Shown in pieces: positions 1 through 7,943 of a stretch of DNA of 13,537 nt. Position 1 is the first letter of the stretch. Every line of letters begins with the position of its first letter. This stretch comes from Alphaproteobacteria bacterium (GTDB taxonomy: Bacteria; Pseudomonadota; Alphaproteobacteria; UBA6615): the NCBI GenBank assembly GCA_029243445.1, contig JAQWSA010000146.1:1-13537 (forward strand), given 5' to 3'. Both the position numbers and the translations under genes were made by a program. The notes beneath the pieces are model-generated. The model was given only the letters and a program-made list of their open reading frames with translations. It was not told the origin of the DNA and did not search any database.

Positions 1-693
1 TAGTGTAATAAACCAGTTATCCATTTCTTTTAAATCATCCTCCCATATATATGAATACCCCATGTCTTCCATTCGATCGATCAAAGGTGCAACCAAAGCG
101 TCCGCTATAGTAAACTGCTCGCCCATCATCCATGGGCCTCCATTATTAGCAATCGCTTGATCAATTCTTTCACATGTCTGTCTTATCTGTCCTTTGGCAT
201 AATTTACATCATCAGCTCCAAATCCTTCTTTTGTCATACGTTGATAAAAACGTTTTCTCAAAGGCAATCGATTAGCATGATCTAAAAATTTTTCATCAGA
301 ATATTCGCTATAACGCATAGGCGCTAATAAATTAGCGAAAGATGGAACTCTTACTGCTAGAGTAGGAACTTCCTCAATATACCTCATCCAAGAACGCATT
401 TTTGCTCGGCCAACCGCATCTTCAGGTGTCATTTTAGGACCTGGAAAAACTTCATCTATATATTCCACAATTGCGGAAGATTCTATCAGCACCGTTCCAT
501 TATGAATAAAAGCTGGGACTACACCATTGGGATTAATTTCAAGATATTGAGGCGTCAAATGTTCGAATTTACCTAGGTCTATTTCATGAGCAATCCAATC
601 TTTATTGGGATGAGGCATATTTTTTTCAGCCAAACATATCCTTACCTTCTGACTACAAGTTGAATGATGGGTATGATAAAGTTCTACTGACAT
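1..693 (-). CDS. Glutathione S-transferase family protein, C-terminus cut by window edge
   Basis: I read 231 codons without a stop from the ATG at 693 to the window edge, so the C-terminus is missing; family members usually run about 200-260 residues. The N-terminal thioredoxin-like domain (about 1-85) has the STCSQKVR stretch at 11-18, where cytosolic GSTs carry their Ser or Cys that contacts the glutathione thiol. It also has the cis-proline element NGVVPAF (57-63) and the ESSAI glutathione-binding turn (71-75). The helical C-terminal domain shows the conserved N-capping box FTIADAL (194-200). An AGGAG lies 8 nt before the ATG (706-702). The gene starts 31 bp after the gamma-glutamyltransferase stop codon on the same strand, so the two are probably cotranscribed. 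The expected role is glutathione conjugation, thiolysis or dehalogenation in the cytoplasm; the substrate is unknown. Confidence 0.9.
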   Translation of the reverse strand, partial: MSVELYHTHHSTCSQKVRICLAEKNMPHPNKDWIAHEIDLGKFEHLTPQYLEINPNGVVPAFIHNGTVLIESSAIVEYIDEVFPGPKMTPEDAVGRAKMRSWMRYIEEVPTLAVRVPSFANLLAPMRYSEYSDEKFLDHANRLPLRKRFYQRMTKEGFGADDVNYAKGQIRQTCERIDQAIANNGGPWMMGEQFTIADALVAPLIDRMEDMGYSYIWEDDLKEMDNWFITL

Positions 694-724
694 TATAAAT
701 ACTCCTAAATCTTCTAATTAAAAT

Positions 725-2314
725 TTAAAAACCAGCTGCTCGACCGTCACTTCTTGGATCAAAACCTGCCTCAATAATTCCATTTGAATTTTGAACTAAT
801 GCCCCAGCATGACCCATCAAATCGCTAAAGGGGTCAACTATAACTACATCGTGACCTGCATTTCTGAGAGCAGCTATAAGTTCCGGGGAAAAACGTGATT
901 CTAATTTTAAATTATTATTGTCATCTCCCCAAGTTCTTCCAAGTAGCCATCGAGGTGCAGTAATTGCTTCTTGGACACCTTGACCAAATAGTATATGACG
1001 CGCAAAAATGGCCGCCTGAGTCTGGGGCTGCCCTTCGCCTCCCATAGTGCCATATGACATTACTCTACCATCATTAAGCCTAGCTAATGCTGGGTTTAAG
1101 GTATGAAATGGTTTACGACCCGGTTTCAATTCATTTTGTTCTCCTGCAACGAGCGAAAAACTTGAACCTCTATTTTGCCAGGTAATACCTGTCTGAGGTA
1201 AAACAACACCTGAACCAAACTCCCAATAAATACTTTGGATGAAACTTACGGCCATGCCCTTACTATCTATAGCTCCCAACCAGACAGTATCTCCTTTATC
1301 AACGCCACGTTTCCAATCGCTAGCTTTGTTAGGATCAATAGCATCCGCCAATGAGCTAACTACAGACTCACGCAGAAAAGTGTTTGGGTTGGTCTGCATG
1401 TAATCTGGGTCAGTGATATGAAAATCTCTAATTGAGAAAGCTTGTTTAGTTGCCTCAACTAGCAAATGAATAAATTCAAACCCATCCGCTTCAGAACAAG
1501 ATAATTTATCAAAAGCCCCAAGAATAAGTAAAGATGCCAGACCTTGAGTAGGAGGCGGCATATTATAAATAGTTCCCGCGCTTAACTTGAGAGATAAAGG
1601 CTCTTTATTAATTGCATAATAGCTTTCGAGATCAGTTCTTTTTAATGGGCTATTAATAGAAGCAAGGTCTTCAGCAATTAATTTAGCTAAATCACCACGA
1701 TAAAAATCATCAAGGCCAGCATGGGCAAGACGTTCAAGTGTATTTGATAGTTGGATTTGTTGAAATAAATCACCACATTTAGGAACTTCACCTTTGCACA
1801 AAAAATTTTCATGAAATCCTATTGATTCACTCATTTCAGCTAATTTACTAATGGTATTTTGCCTTTGGCCAGCCGTCACGGACACGCCACGTCTTGCATA
1901 ACCAATCGCGTCTTCTAACAATCTCCTAAGAGGAATCTTTCCTCCAGAGGCAATAGAAATATCTAAGGCTGATTGCCAACCAGATATGGTTCCAGCAGTC
2001 GTTAAAGCTGCATGAGGCCCTCGAGCTGGAATTTTATTATAGCCGTTACCTAAATAGAAATTTGTATCCGCTGCTTGGGCGGCCGGACCACATGCATCAA
2101 TAGCTATTGGATCTGATGAAGGTGATGAAATCAACCAAAAACCATCACCTCCTATTGAATTCATATGCGGATATACAACCGATATAGTGGAAGCCGCTGC
2201 GATCATAGCTTCAATGGCATTTCCACCATCACGTAATATGTCTAACCCCGCCTCAGCGGCAAGATGGTGAGGAGCTACAACCATACCGTTACTAGCAAAA
2301 GTAGAATGGAGCAT
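725..2314 (-). CDS. Gamma-glutamyltransferase family protein (YwrD-like, cytoplasmic)
   Basis: This is a full-length (529 aa) Ntn-hydrolase of the gamma-glutamyltransferase family. Landmarks follow E. coli Ggt in order: GGNAIEAMIAA (30-40), NSIGGDGFW (52-60), FYRGDLAKLIAEDL (204-217), MPPPTQG (252-258), EATKQAF (288-294), the DTVWLGAID block with Thr343 at the position of the autoprocessing nucleophile Thr391, FGSGVV (366-371), and GTMGGEGQPQ (422-431) at the oxyanion glycines. Self-cleavage before Thr343 would give chains of about 342 and 187 residues. There is no signal peptide, unlike the periplasmic Ggt, so the protein should act in the cytoplasm on a gamma-glutamyl compound or a related amide. 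The flanking sequence resembles the YwrD-like branch, some of whose relatives are acylases. No strong Shine-Dalgarno is visible. The gene is followed by the GST gene and preceded by a terminator. Confidence 0.93.
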   Translation of the reverse strand: MLHSTFASNGMVVAPHHLAAEAGLDILRDGGNAIEAMIAAASTISVVYPHMNSIGGDGFWLISSPSSDPIAIDACGPAAQAADTNFYLGNGYNKIPARGPHAALTTAGTISGWQSALDISIASGGKIPLRRLLEDAIGYARRGVSVTAGQRQNTISKLAEMSESIGFHENFLCKGEVPKCGDLFQQIQLSNTLERLAHAGLDDFYRGDLAKLIAEDLASINSPLKRTDLESYYAINKEPLSLKLSAGTIYNMPPPTQGLASLLILGAFDKLSCSEADGFEFIHLLVEATKQAFSIRDFHITDPDYMQTNPNTFLRESVVSSLADAIDPNKASDWKRGVDKGDTVWLGAIDSKGMAVSFIQSIYWEFGSGVVLPQTGITWQNRGSSFSLVAGEQNELKPGRKPFHTLNPALARLNDGRVMSYGTMGGEGQPQTQAAIFARHILFGQGVQEAITAPRWLLGRTWGDDNNNLKLESRFSPELIAALRNAGHDVVIVDPFSDLMGHAGALVQNSNGIIEAGFDPRSDGRAAGF

Positions 2315-2340
2315 TAAATTAATCTCAAATAGGTCTTGAA

Positions 2341-2372
2341 ATAAAAAGGGTGGCAGTTTGTATCTGCCACCC
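2341..2372 (-). terminator. Rho-independent terminator after the luciferase-like monooxygenase gene
   Basis: A perfect 9-bp GC-rich stem (GGGTGGCAG / CTGCCACCC, 2348-2356 with 2364-2372) with a 7-nt loop is followed, on the minus strand, by TTTTTAT. It starts 23 bp after the stop codon of the flavin monooxygenase gene and ends only 27 bp before the start of the gamma-glutamyltransferase gene. It therefore either ends the upstream transcript or sits in the leader of the downstream one. Confidence 0.88.
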
Positions 2373-2385
2373 GTAATAAAATAGC

Positions 2386-2414
2386 TATATAAATTTATTC
2401 AGCTGCCTGATCAA
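2386..2414 (-). promoter_or_regulatory. Possible promoter for the gamma-glutamyltransferase/GST pair
   Basis: On the minus strand, TTGATC (2414-2409) and TATATA (2391-2386) are separated by exactly 17 bp. Each matches the sigma-70 consensus at 4 of 6 positions. The -35 element lies inside the last codons of the monooxygenase gene. A transcript from here would carry the terminator hairpin in its 5' leader. In AT-rich DNA such a match can occur by chance. Confidence 0.3.
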
Positions 2415-3642
2415 GGTCAGGGTATTCAGTTAATTCATCAAGGGCTGGCTTTACCTCTTCCATAAAAATCTTTAACTGATCAATCATATCTTGTTTAGGG
2501 GTTTGGGCATAATGATAAATCAAAGTAATATATTCTGCAGGCAACTGCTTCCATTGATCAATATAATAGTCACGAACTTGCGAAACGGTGCCATATTGAA
2601 ATAGTCCAGTTTTATCCATCAATTCCAATATTTCTGATTGTTCGGTAGTCCCCTGTCCCTTTTCCGCCCATTCTGGGAACAGTGGACCATAGAAATTCAT
2701 AAAAATATCGCTACTCCAATCCATTGCCATTTGCGCGCCTTCTTCCTCGGTGGCACCTATGTGTGGCCAACGAACAATGGCTTGATTTTGGCCAGGGGCA
2801 AAATTATACCCATTTTGATTAGATACTTCGGTATAGCGTGGACCATAGCTTGAACACCGGCCAATACTTGAGAAATAGCACGGAACAAAACCTCGTTTTC
2901 CTGCGTATTCAACTGTTTCAACACTCGCATTACTAGCAATAAATACCGGGGGATGTGGGTCTGTATAAGGCGATGGTACTACACAAATTTTGCGCAACTT
3001 ACCTTCATCATCCATTTCGCCGGGAGCTCCTAATTGTCTGGTTACATCTCCCATAAACCAGCCATCCAAACCTTCATCATGAGGATATGGATATTCCCAA
3101 AGATCGCTTTTATAATCAAAAGATTCTTCAGTCCACGCTTTTTGAACCAAATCAACTTGTTCTTCAAAAATCTTACGATTATGTTCGTCAGCATCACTGC
3201 CATCAGATAATGTTGCTACACTTCCTATCTTCTGCCCGAGAACATTTGTCCAGCGTGACTGGTATCCCCTTGCAAAACCAACAAAACATCTGCCTTTAGT
3301 AATGTGGTCTAGTGTCGCTGTTTCTTCTGCAACCCTAATTGGATCATCAACGGACATTACATAACCCAAACTTCCAACTCTTACATTCTTAGTAAGTCCT
3401 GCCCAGTATCCCGTATTCATACCTATCGACGGACCTACCTCATAACCCTCAGAATGAAAGTGATGCTCTATAGACGAAACTCCCCAAACTCCTAGGTCGT
3501 CCATTGCATGAAGAATATCAGGCATACCATCCATAGCCTCCTGAAATCTCTCTTTATTTCTTCCAAGCGGACGCAGTTTTTTACGTTCCTCAGTACTTTC
3601 GGCACGGACTACTGGATACATTTGCACCATGACTTTTACCAT
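2395..3642 (-). CDS. LLM-class (luciferase-like) flavin-dependent monooxygenase
   Basis: This 415-aa protein has the single-domain TIM-barrel pattern of bacterial-luciferase-like oxidoreductases, which use reduced FMN and O2 to oxygenate small substrates. Visible landmarks are GVWGVSSIEHHF (51-62), the strand-helix stretch VGSLGYVMSVDDPIRVAEE (89-107), GRCFVGFARGYQSRW (117-131), and PVFIASNASVETVEYAGKRG (232-251), the usual barrel segment near the flavin phosphate. At 415 residues it is longer than many members (about 330-380), with a long segment at roughly 135-230. The ATG at 3642 is chosen because AAGGAGG (3655-3649) lies 6 nt before it; Met6 and Met8 are poorer choices. It needs a flavin reductase, which is not in the window. 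It lies 116 bp after the CMD-family gene and ends at a strong terminator. The substrate is unknown. Confidence 0.92.
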   Translation of the reverse strand: MVKVMVQMYPVVRAESTEERKKLRPLGRNKERFQEAMDGMPDILHAMDDLGVWGVSSIEHHFHSEGYEVGPSIGMNTGYWAGLTKNVRVGSLGYVMSVDDPIRVAEETATLDHITKGRCFVGFARGYQSRWTNVLGQKIGSVATLSDGSDADEHNRKIFEEQVDLVQKAWTEESFDYKSDLWEYPYPHDEGLDGWFMGDVTRQLGAPGEMDDEGKLRKICVVPSPYTDPHPPVFIASNASVETVEYAGKRGFVPCYFSSIGRCSSYGPRYTEVSNQNGYNFAPGQNQAIVRWPHIGATEEEGAQMAMDWSSDIFMNFYGPLFPEWAEKGQGTTEQSEILELMDKTGLFQYGTVSQVRDYYIDQWKQLPAEYITLIYHYAQTPKQDMIDQLKIFMEEVKPALDELTEYPDLDQAAE

Positions 3643-3648
3643 GGGTTT

Positions 3649-3655
3649 CCTCCTT
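3649..3655 (-). promoter_or_regulatory. Strong Shine-Dalgarno of the flavin monooxygenase gene
   Basis: AAGGAGG on the minus strand, 6 nt before the ATG at 3642. It fixes the start and suggests high translation compared with the gamma-glutamyltransferase gene downstream, which lacks a clear site. Confidence 0.8.
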
Positions 3656-3758
3656 CTAGTCTATAAAAAAGTCCAATATAAATTCTTAATATTTGCTAAT
3701 TAACCAAACTTTTTGAAATCTGTTTATGAAATTTATTTAAACTAAACAATCTCAATTC

Positions 3759-4331
3759 TTACTTATTAAAAGTTATATTTTCATAACCACTTTCCACCGG
3801 AATAACAGCAGTGTTGATGAAACGAGCTAGCATACCATAATAACCTATAATTATTGTTAGGTCTACAAATCCACTAACACCAAAATTTTCTTTAAGAGTT
3901 TCAGCTAAATTGTCATCAATATTTTCATTATTTGTCAACATACGTGCATAACGAACTGCAATTCCTACAGAATTTGGCTCCGATTCAATTTCTGTAGTAC
4001 CTATTTTTTTCAATAATTCGTCAGTTGCTCCCGCTTTTTCAGCTACCCGCCAATGATGCTTCCACTCATATTCACAATTTAACTCCTGTGCGACAGTAAG
4101 AATTACTAACTCTCGAAGCAAATTATCAAAATCAGTATTATAGCGTACATGCGCCCCTACCGGCGTTACCACGGACATAGCGCCCGGACTATTGGCTAGA
4201 AGAGAGAAGACATTGGGCATCACATCCATACCACGAGTCCGCAAAATTTCATCCCAAGCCGCTAAATATTCTTCCGGACAATCTTCTCTTTCTACTCTTT
4301 CTAAGCGCGAACCTTCTAAATGCTTGGTCAA
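3759..4331 (-). CDS. Carboxymuconolactone decarboxylase / AhpD-like family protein
   Basis: This 190-aa helical protein carries the CMD-family core: LRELVILTVAQELNCEYEWKHH spans 72-93, with the RELVIL helix and the EYEW.HH segment typical of the 4-carboxymuconolactone-decarboxylase-like branch. The redox-active CxxC of AhpD is absent; only Cys86 lies near its place, so peroxidase-partner activity is unlikely. Proteins of this branch occur in many aromatic and xenobiotic catabolic clusters, but most have no proven reaction. The start is TTG at 4331, since no in-frame ATG lies further upstream and GGGAG sits 8 nt before it; the next in-frame ATG (Met35) would remove conserved sequence. The gene is divergent from the AI-2E permease gene and lies upstream of the flavin monooxygenase gene on the same strand. 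Confidence 0.88.
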   Translation of the reverse strand: MTKHLEGSRLERVEREDCPEEYLAAWDEILRTRGMDVMPNVFSLLANSPGAMSVVTPVGAHVRYNTDFDNLLRELVILTVAQELNCEYEWKHHWRVAEKAGATDELLKKIGTTEIESEPNSVGIAVRYARMLTNNENIDDNLAETLKENFGVSGFVDLTIIIGYYGMLARFINTAVIPVESGYENITFNK

Positions 4332-4378
4332 GGTTTAATCTCCCATTAAAACTTATTATTTGAATATTTAATTAAATT

Positions 4379-4409
4379 AATACACCTTTATTTCATAATA
4401 TTATGTCAA
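4379..4409 (-). promoter_or_regulatory. Possible promoter of the CMD-family gene with overlapping palindrome
   Basis: A perfect minus-strand TTGACA (4409-4404) is followed after 19 bp by TGTATT (4384-4379), a 4-of-6 match to the -10 box with a spacer at the long limit. The -35 overlaps a perfect 12-bp palindrome, CATAATATTATG (4394-4405), which could be an operator. The -10 is weak and the palindrome is AT-only apart from its ends. Confidence 0.3.
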
Positions 4410-4518
4410 CGCCAAACATTTTCCAGGCGCATTCTTTAATAAGAGTTAGAATAGATATTCTTTGTTAATGAAGCCAAAGTCTATATGTTTATGTTACAGA
4501 TAGCAGTAGAATTATAAG

Positions 4519-4525
4519 AAGGAGG
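4519..4525 (+). promoter_or_regulatory. Strong Shine-Dalgarno of the AI-2E family permease gene
   Basis: AAGGAGG ends 5 nt before the ATG at 4531 and fixes that start. Confidence 0.8.
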
Positions 4526-4530
4526 ATCTT

Positions 4531-5595
4531 ATGCGTGAGCACCTATCAAATAAAGCCATCGCGTTTGCCTCATCCATAATTATTTTAGCCCTTACATTCG
4601 TTCTTTTAATAGAGGGACGGGACTTATTGATTCCAATAGCGGTATCGGTAATGATTTGGTACCTACTTAACGCTTTAGCTCGAGGTTTTCATCTTATTCC
4701 ATTTGGATCGTATCGGATTCCAATTTCTTTATCTATGGCTTTAGCGATCACCACACTTATAGCCGGACTTACAATTATAGCTGAATTAATTAGTGATAAT
4801 ATCGGACAAGTAAGCTTAGTGGCTAATACTTATCAAGCTAACATTGAAATACTTATTTCTAAGGCGTCTGAAATCTTAGGCTTTAATAAACCACCTGACA
4901 TCGCAGCAATTTTTGAACAAATCGATCTTCGCACTCTCGCCACGCGCTTTCTTAGCGCTACAGCCAGTTTTGCAGGTAGCTTTGGTATAGTTTTAATTTA
5001 TGTTTTGTTTTTATTATTTGAACAAAAAGGGTTTCAAAACAAACTAACTGCATTATTTCCTGAAGAGAGTCGTCGAAACGAAGTACAAGACTTACTAAAT
5101 CGAATGCAGAAGCAGATTCAGACGTATGTGGCAATTAAGACCTTTACAAGTTTACTTACAGGCATAATAAGTTATGCAATTCTTAAAATTGTAGGTGTAG
5201 ATTTTGCTGAGTTTTGGGGATTTATAATATTTCTTTTAAACTACATACCAACGGTCGGTTCTCTTCTAGGGGTTATCTTTCCGGCAATGCTAGCACTAAT
5301 ACAATTTTCTTCACCTGTACCATTTTTTATTGTTCTAGGCGGTATTGGATTAATACAATTTTTGATAGGAAACATTCTCGAACCCCGTTTAACAGGAAGT
5401 TCATTAAACATTAGCCCTCTAGTCGTCATTCTATCTCTTGCCTTATGGGGAAGCATATGGGGAATAGTAGGTATGTTTTTATGTGTGCCCCTCACTGTAA
5501 TAGCCGTAATAGTTCTTTCTTATTTTGAACCTACCCGTCCTATCGCTATTCTATTATCAGGAAATGGCAAGATAGAACCGCGAATATCTAGATAA
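4531..5595 (+). CDS. AI-2E family transporter (PerM/TqsA-like membrane permease)
   Basis: This 354-aa inner-membrane protein has the usual family plan: two N-terminal hydrophobic segments (about 9-27 and 32-50), a third at about 65-86, a soluble region, then a membrane-rich C-terminal half. The signature elements are present: KTFTSLLTG (203-211), FLLNYIPTVGSLLGVIFP (234-251), the NILEPRLTGSSLNISPLV stretch (281-298), and LWGSIWGIVGMFLCVP (305-320). Characterised relatives include E. coli TqsA (AI-2 export) and Na+/H+ antiporters, so the family name does not show that autoinducer-2 is moved here. The gene is the only plus-strand gene inside the catabolic region. It diverges from the CMD-family gene (199-bp gap) and its stop lies 7 bp from the end of the convergent Mo-subunit gene. 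It could export an intermediate of the flanking pathway, but that is inference. Confidence 0.92.
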   Translation: MREHLSNKAIAFASSIIILALTFVLLIEGRDLLIPIAVSVMIWYLLNALARGFHLIPFGSYRIPISLSMALAITTLIAGLTIIAELISDNIGQVSLVANTYQANIEILISKASEILGFNKPPDIAAIFEQIDLRTLATRFLSATASFAGSFGIVLIYVLFLLFEQKGFQNKLTALFPEESRRNEVQDLLNRMQKQIQTYVAIKTFTSLLTGIISYAILKIVGVDFAEFWGFIIFLLNYIPTVGSLLGVIFPAMLALIQFSSPVPFFIVLGGIGLIQFLIGNILEPRLTGSSLNISPLVVILSLALWGSIWGIVGMFLCVPLTVIAVIVLSYFEPTRPIAILLSGNGKIEPRISR

Positions 5596-5602
5596 GCGGC
5601 TC

Positions 5603-7939
5603 TTAGATTTTTGAGTCTATAGCGGCATCAATTAAACCCAATAGGTACTGTGGGTCTACAGGATAATAATCTATCTCTACCGAAAATTCCTCTAGAGCAT
5701 TTTCTATTGCAGCAACAACCGCTGCCGCTGCGGGTATAGTGCCCCCCTCACCTGCTCCTTTAACGCCCAGTGAATTTAGAGGAGAGGGTGTTTCCATGTG
5801 GGTTACATCAATTCGGGGCATCTCACTTGCTAAGGGAAGTAAATACTCTCCATAGTTCATTGTCAGAGGTTGTCCCTGTTCATCATAAATCATGCGTTCA
5901 AATAGTGCATTACCAATGCCGTGGACCACGCCACCAACAATTTGTCCATGAACGATCATAGGATTAATCATAACACCGCAGTCATGGGCCACAGAATACC
6001 TCAGCACCTTTACTTCGCCAGTTCCATTATCAACTTCAACCTCAGCTACATTAGAACCACATGCAATCGGCGAACCAGCAGATCCCTCAACTGAGGTTGC
6101 CTCTAACAATGGATCAAAGCCAGTAGGAACCCTCATGGAAGAAGGTGGAGTTAACTTAACCGCGAGTTCACCCAGAGAAATTGAAATGTCAGGAGCACCA
6201 TTAACGCGAACTATGCCTGCCTCTATATCAAGGTCAGCTTCAGCCGTTTCAAGAACTTCGGCAGCCAATTTAAGCGCTTTTTCTCGAACCTTACTGGCTG
6301 CATCAAAAGCTGAAGGAGCTACATTAGCTGCTACACGACTACCTATTGTGCCAATACCATGTGGAAACTTAGCAGTATCTGCTGATTCAAAAATAATATC
6401 CTCTGGTGTTACACCTAAATTCTCTGCCACTATCATCGAAATCATTGTATGATGGCCCTGCCCTTGACTAGCTGCGCCAGTTTTTACAACAACTTTACCA
6501 GAAGCCTCTACCCTTACAGTTGTACCTTCATAAGGCCCCATCCCCGTATCTTCTATACACGATGAAATGCCTATACCTAAAAAACGACCTTCTTTTCGCG
6601 CAGCTATCTGACGCTCTTTAAAACTTTCATAATCTGACAGTTCCAATACCTTTTCTAGTAGCTCTTCATAATTTCCACTATCGTAAACAACAGGATCTCC
6701 GCCACGAAGTTTAGCACCCGTTTCATATGGCATTTGTTCTGGACGAACATAATTTCTACGACGTACAACCGCTGGGTCAATGCCAAGTTTACGCGAAACT
6801 ACCTGTACCATGCGTTCTACAGCATAAATACCACAAGGACGTCCTGCACCGCGAACGGGTGAGTTCGGCACCGTATTTGTAAAAATAATATCCACACCCA
6901 CATCTATTGCTGGAATTGAATATGCTCCTGGTAATGGTGTTAAAGAGCTATTTGGCAAGAGAATACCATAGGGTATATAGGCTCCATTCTCATGAGTAAC
7001 TTTTCCCTTTAGCCCAAGAATTTTTCCATCTGCATTGCATGCAACTTCTAAATCCCAATACTGATCCCTTTGAGTAGTTGTTGAAACAAAGTGCTCTTGT
7101 CGATCCTCAATCCACTTGACTGGACGCTCCATTATTCGCGCTACCAATGGTATTACGATTTCTTCGGGGTAAAAACCAGCCTTAGGTCCAAATCCACCCC
7201 CAACATCAGGAGCTATTACTCGAATTCTTTCTTCTGGTTCACCTAACCAATCAGCCAAAGCTCTTCGGATAAGATAGGGTGATTGTGCAGAGGTCCATAT
7301 AGTTAGCCCATCCCCCCATGGATCATCACGGGCTATTACACCTCTGGTCTCCATAGAATGGCAACCTCCACGGTGCTGCATAAAACCTGCAGAAAAAACA
7401 TGATCAGACTTACTAAATGCATCCTCAATATCACCAAATTTAGAGCGCATTTTACCCATCAAGTTTGATGCCGTATCAGAATGTGCTAGCGGAGAATCTT
7501 CTTCGAGCGCTGCCAGGATGTCAATTACCGCTGGAAGAGTTTCATACTCCACATTAATTAGCGCAAGAGCATCCTCAGCAATCGCCCTGCTATCAGCTAT
7601 AACAACAGCAACTGTTTCACCGACGTAGCAAACCTCATCCTTTGCAAGAGGATATTGAGTCTTATTTTGTTCTATTACCGGTGCAGGATATAACTGATTC
7701 ATTGGTCGTTCGTAATTTGGACCAAGATCAGCAAGTGTAAATACCCTGTGAACACCTGATAAATCAGAAGCTGCACTAGTATCAATTGAATGAATTTTGG
7801 CATGAGCTAGCGACGAACGAAGAAAAGCAGCATGTAACATTCCTTCTAATTTAATGTCATCGACATATCGCCCATGACCAGTCAATAATCTTGGGTCCTC
7901 CATGCGTTGAACTTCAGCCCCTAGATAACGAACACCCAT
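5603..7939 (-). CDS. Xanthine dehydrogenase/CoxL form-II-like molybdopterin-binding subunit
   Basis: This 778-aa large subunit binds the molybdopterin cytosine dinucleotide cofactor and carries the hydroxylation site. The aldehyde oxidase a/b hammerhead domain covers about 15-135. Mo-domain motifs follow: DVGGGFGPK (245-253), the active-site loop VRGAGRP (362-368), GAASQGQGHH (488-497), and the catalytic-base motif VKGAGEGG with Glu731. The loop is of the form-II (AYRGAGR-like) type; the AYRCSFR loop with the Cu-ligating cysteine of true form-I CO dehydrogenase is absent. Form-II proteins oxidise aldehydes, N-heterocycles or unknown substrates. The ATG at 7939 lies 4 bp after the 2Fe-2S subunit stop, and its ribosome site (GGGGGGAG) is formed by that gene's last codons, which indicates translational coupling. 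No maturation genes such as coxDEF are in the window. Confidence 0.95.
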   Translation of the reverse strand: MGVRYLGAEVQRMEDPRLLTGHGRYVDDIKLEGMLHAAFLRSSLAHAKIHSIDTSAASDLSGVHRVFTLADLGPNYERPMNQLYPAPVIEQNKTQYPLAKDEVCYVGETVAVVIADSRAIAEDALALINVEYETLPAVIDILAALEEDSPLAHSDTASNLMGKMRSKFGDIEDAFSKSDHVFSAGFMQHRGGCHSMETRGVIARDDPWGDGLTIWTSAQSPYLIRRALADWLGEPEERIRVIAPDVGGGFGPKAGFYPEEIVIPLVARIMERPVKWIEDRQEHFVSTTTQRDQYWDLEVACNADGKILGLKGKVTHENGAYIPYGILLPNSSLTPLPGAYSIPAIDVGVDIIFTNTVPNSPVRGAGRPCGIYAVERMVQVVSRKLGIDPAVVRRRNYVRPEQMPYETGAKLRGGDPVVYDSGNYEELLEKVLELSDYESFKERQIAARKEGRFLGIGISSCIEDTGMGPYEGTTVRVEASGKVVVKTGAASQGQGHHTMISMIVAENLGVTPEDIIFESADTAKFPHGIGTIGSRVAANVAPSAFDAASKVREKALKLAAEVLETAEADLDIEAGIVRVNGAPDISISLGELAVKLTPPSSMRVPTGFDPLLEATSVEGSAGSPIACGSNVAEVEVDNGTGEVKVLRYSVAHDCGVMINPMIVHGQIVGGVVHGIGNALFERMIYDEQGQPLTMNYGEYLLPLASEMPRIDVTHMETPSPLNSLGVKGAGEGGTIPAAAAVVAAIENALEEFSVEIDYYPVDPQYLLGLIDAAIDSKI

Positions 7940-7943
7940 AAGC

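Noticed and set aside
5578..5599. CCGC...TATCTAGATA...GCGG hairpin as a bidirectional terminator between the convergent genes
   Set aside because: The inner palindrome leaves no proper loop, only 4 bp of GC stem remain, and the T-run starts about 12 nt later.
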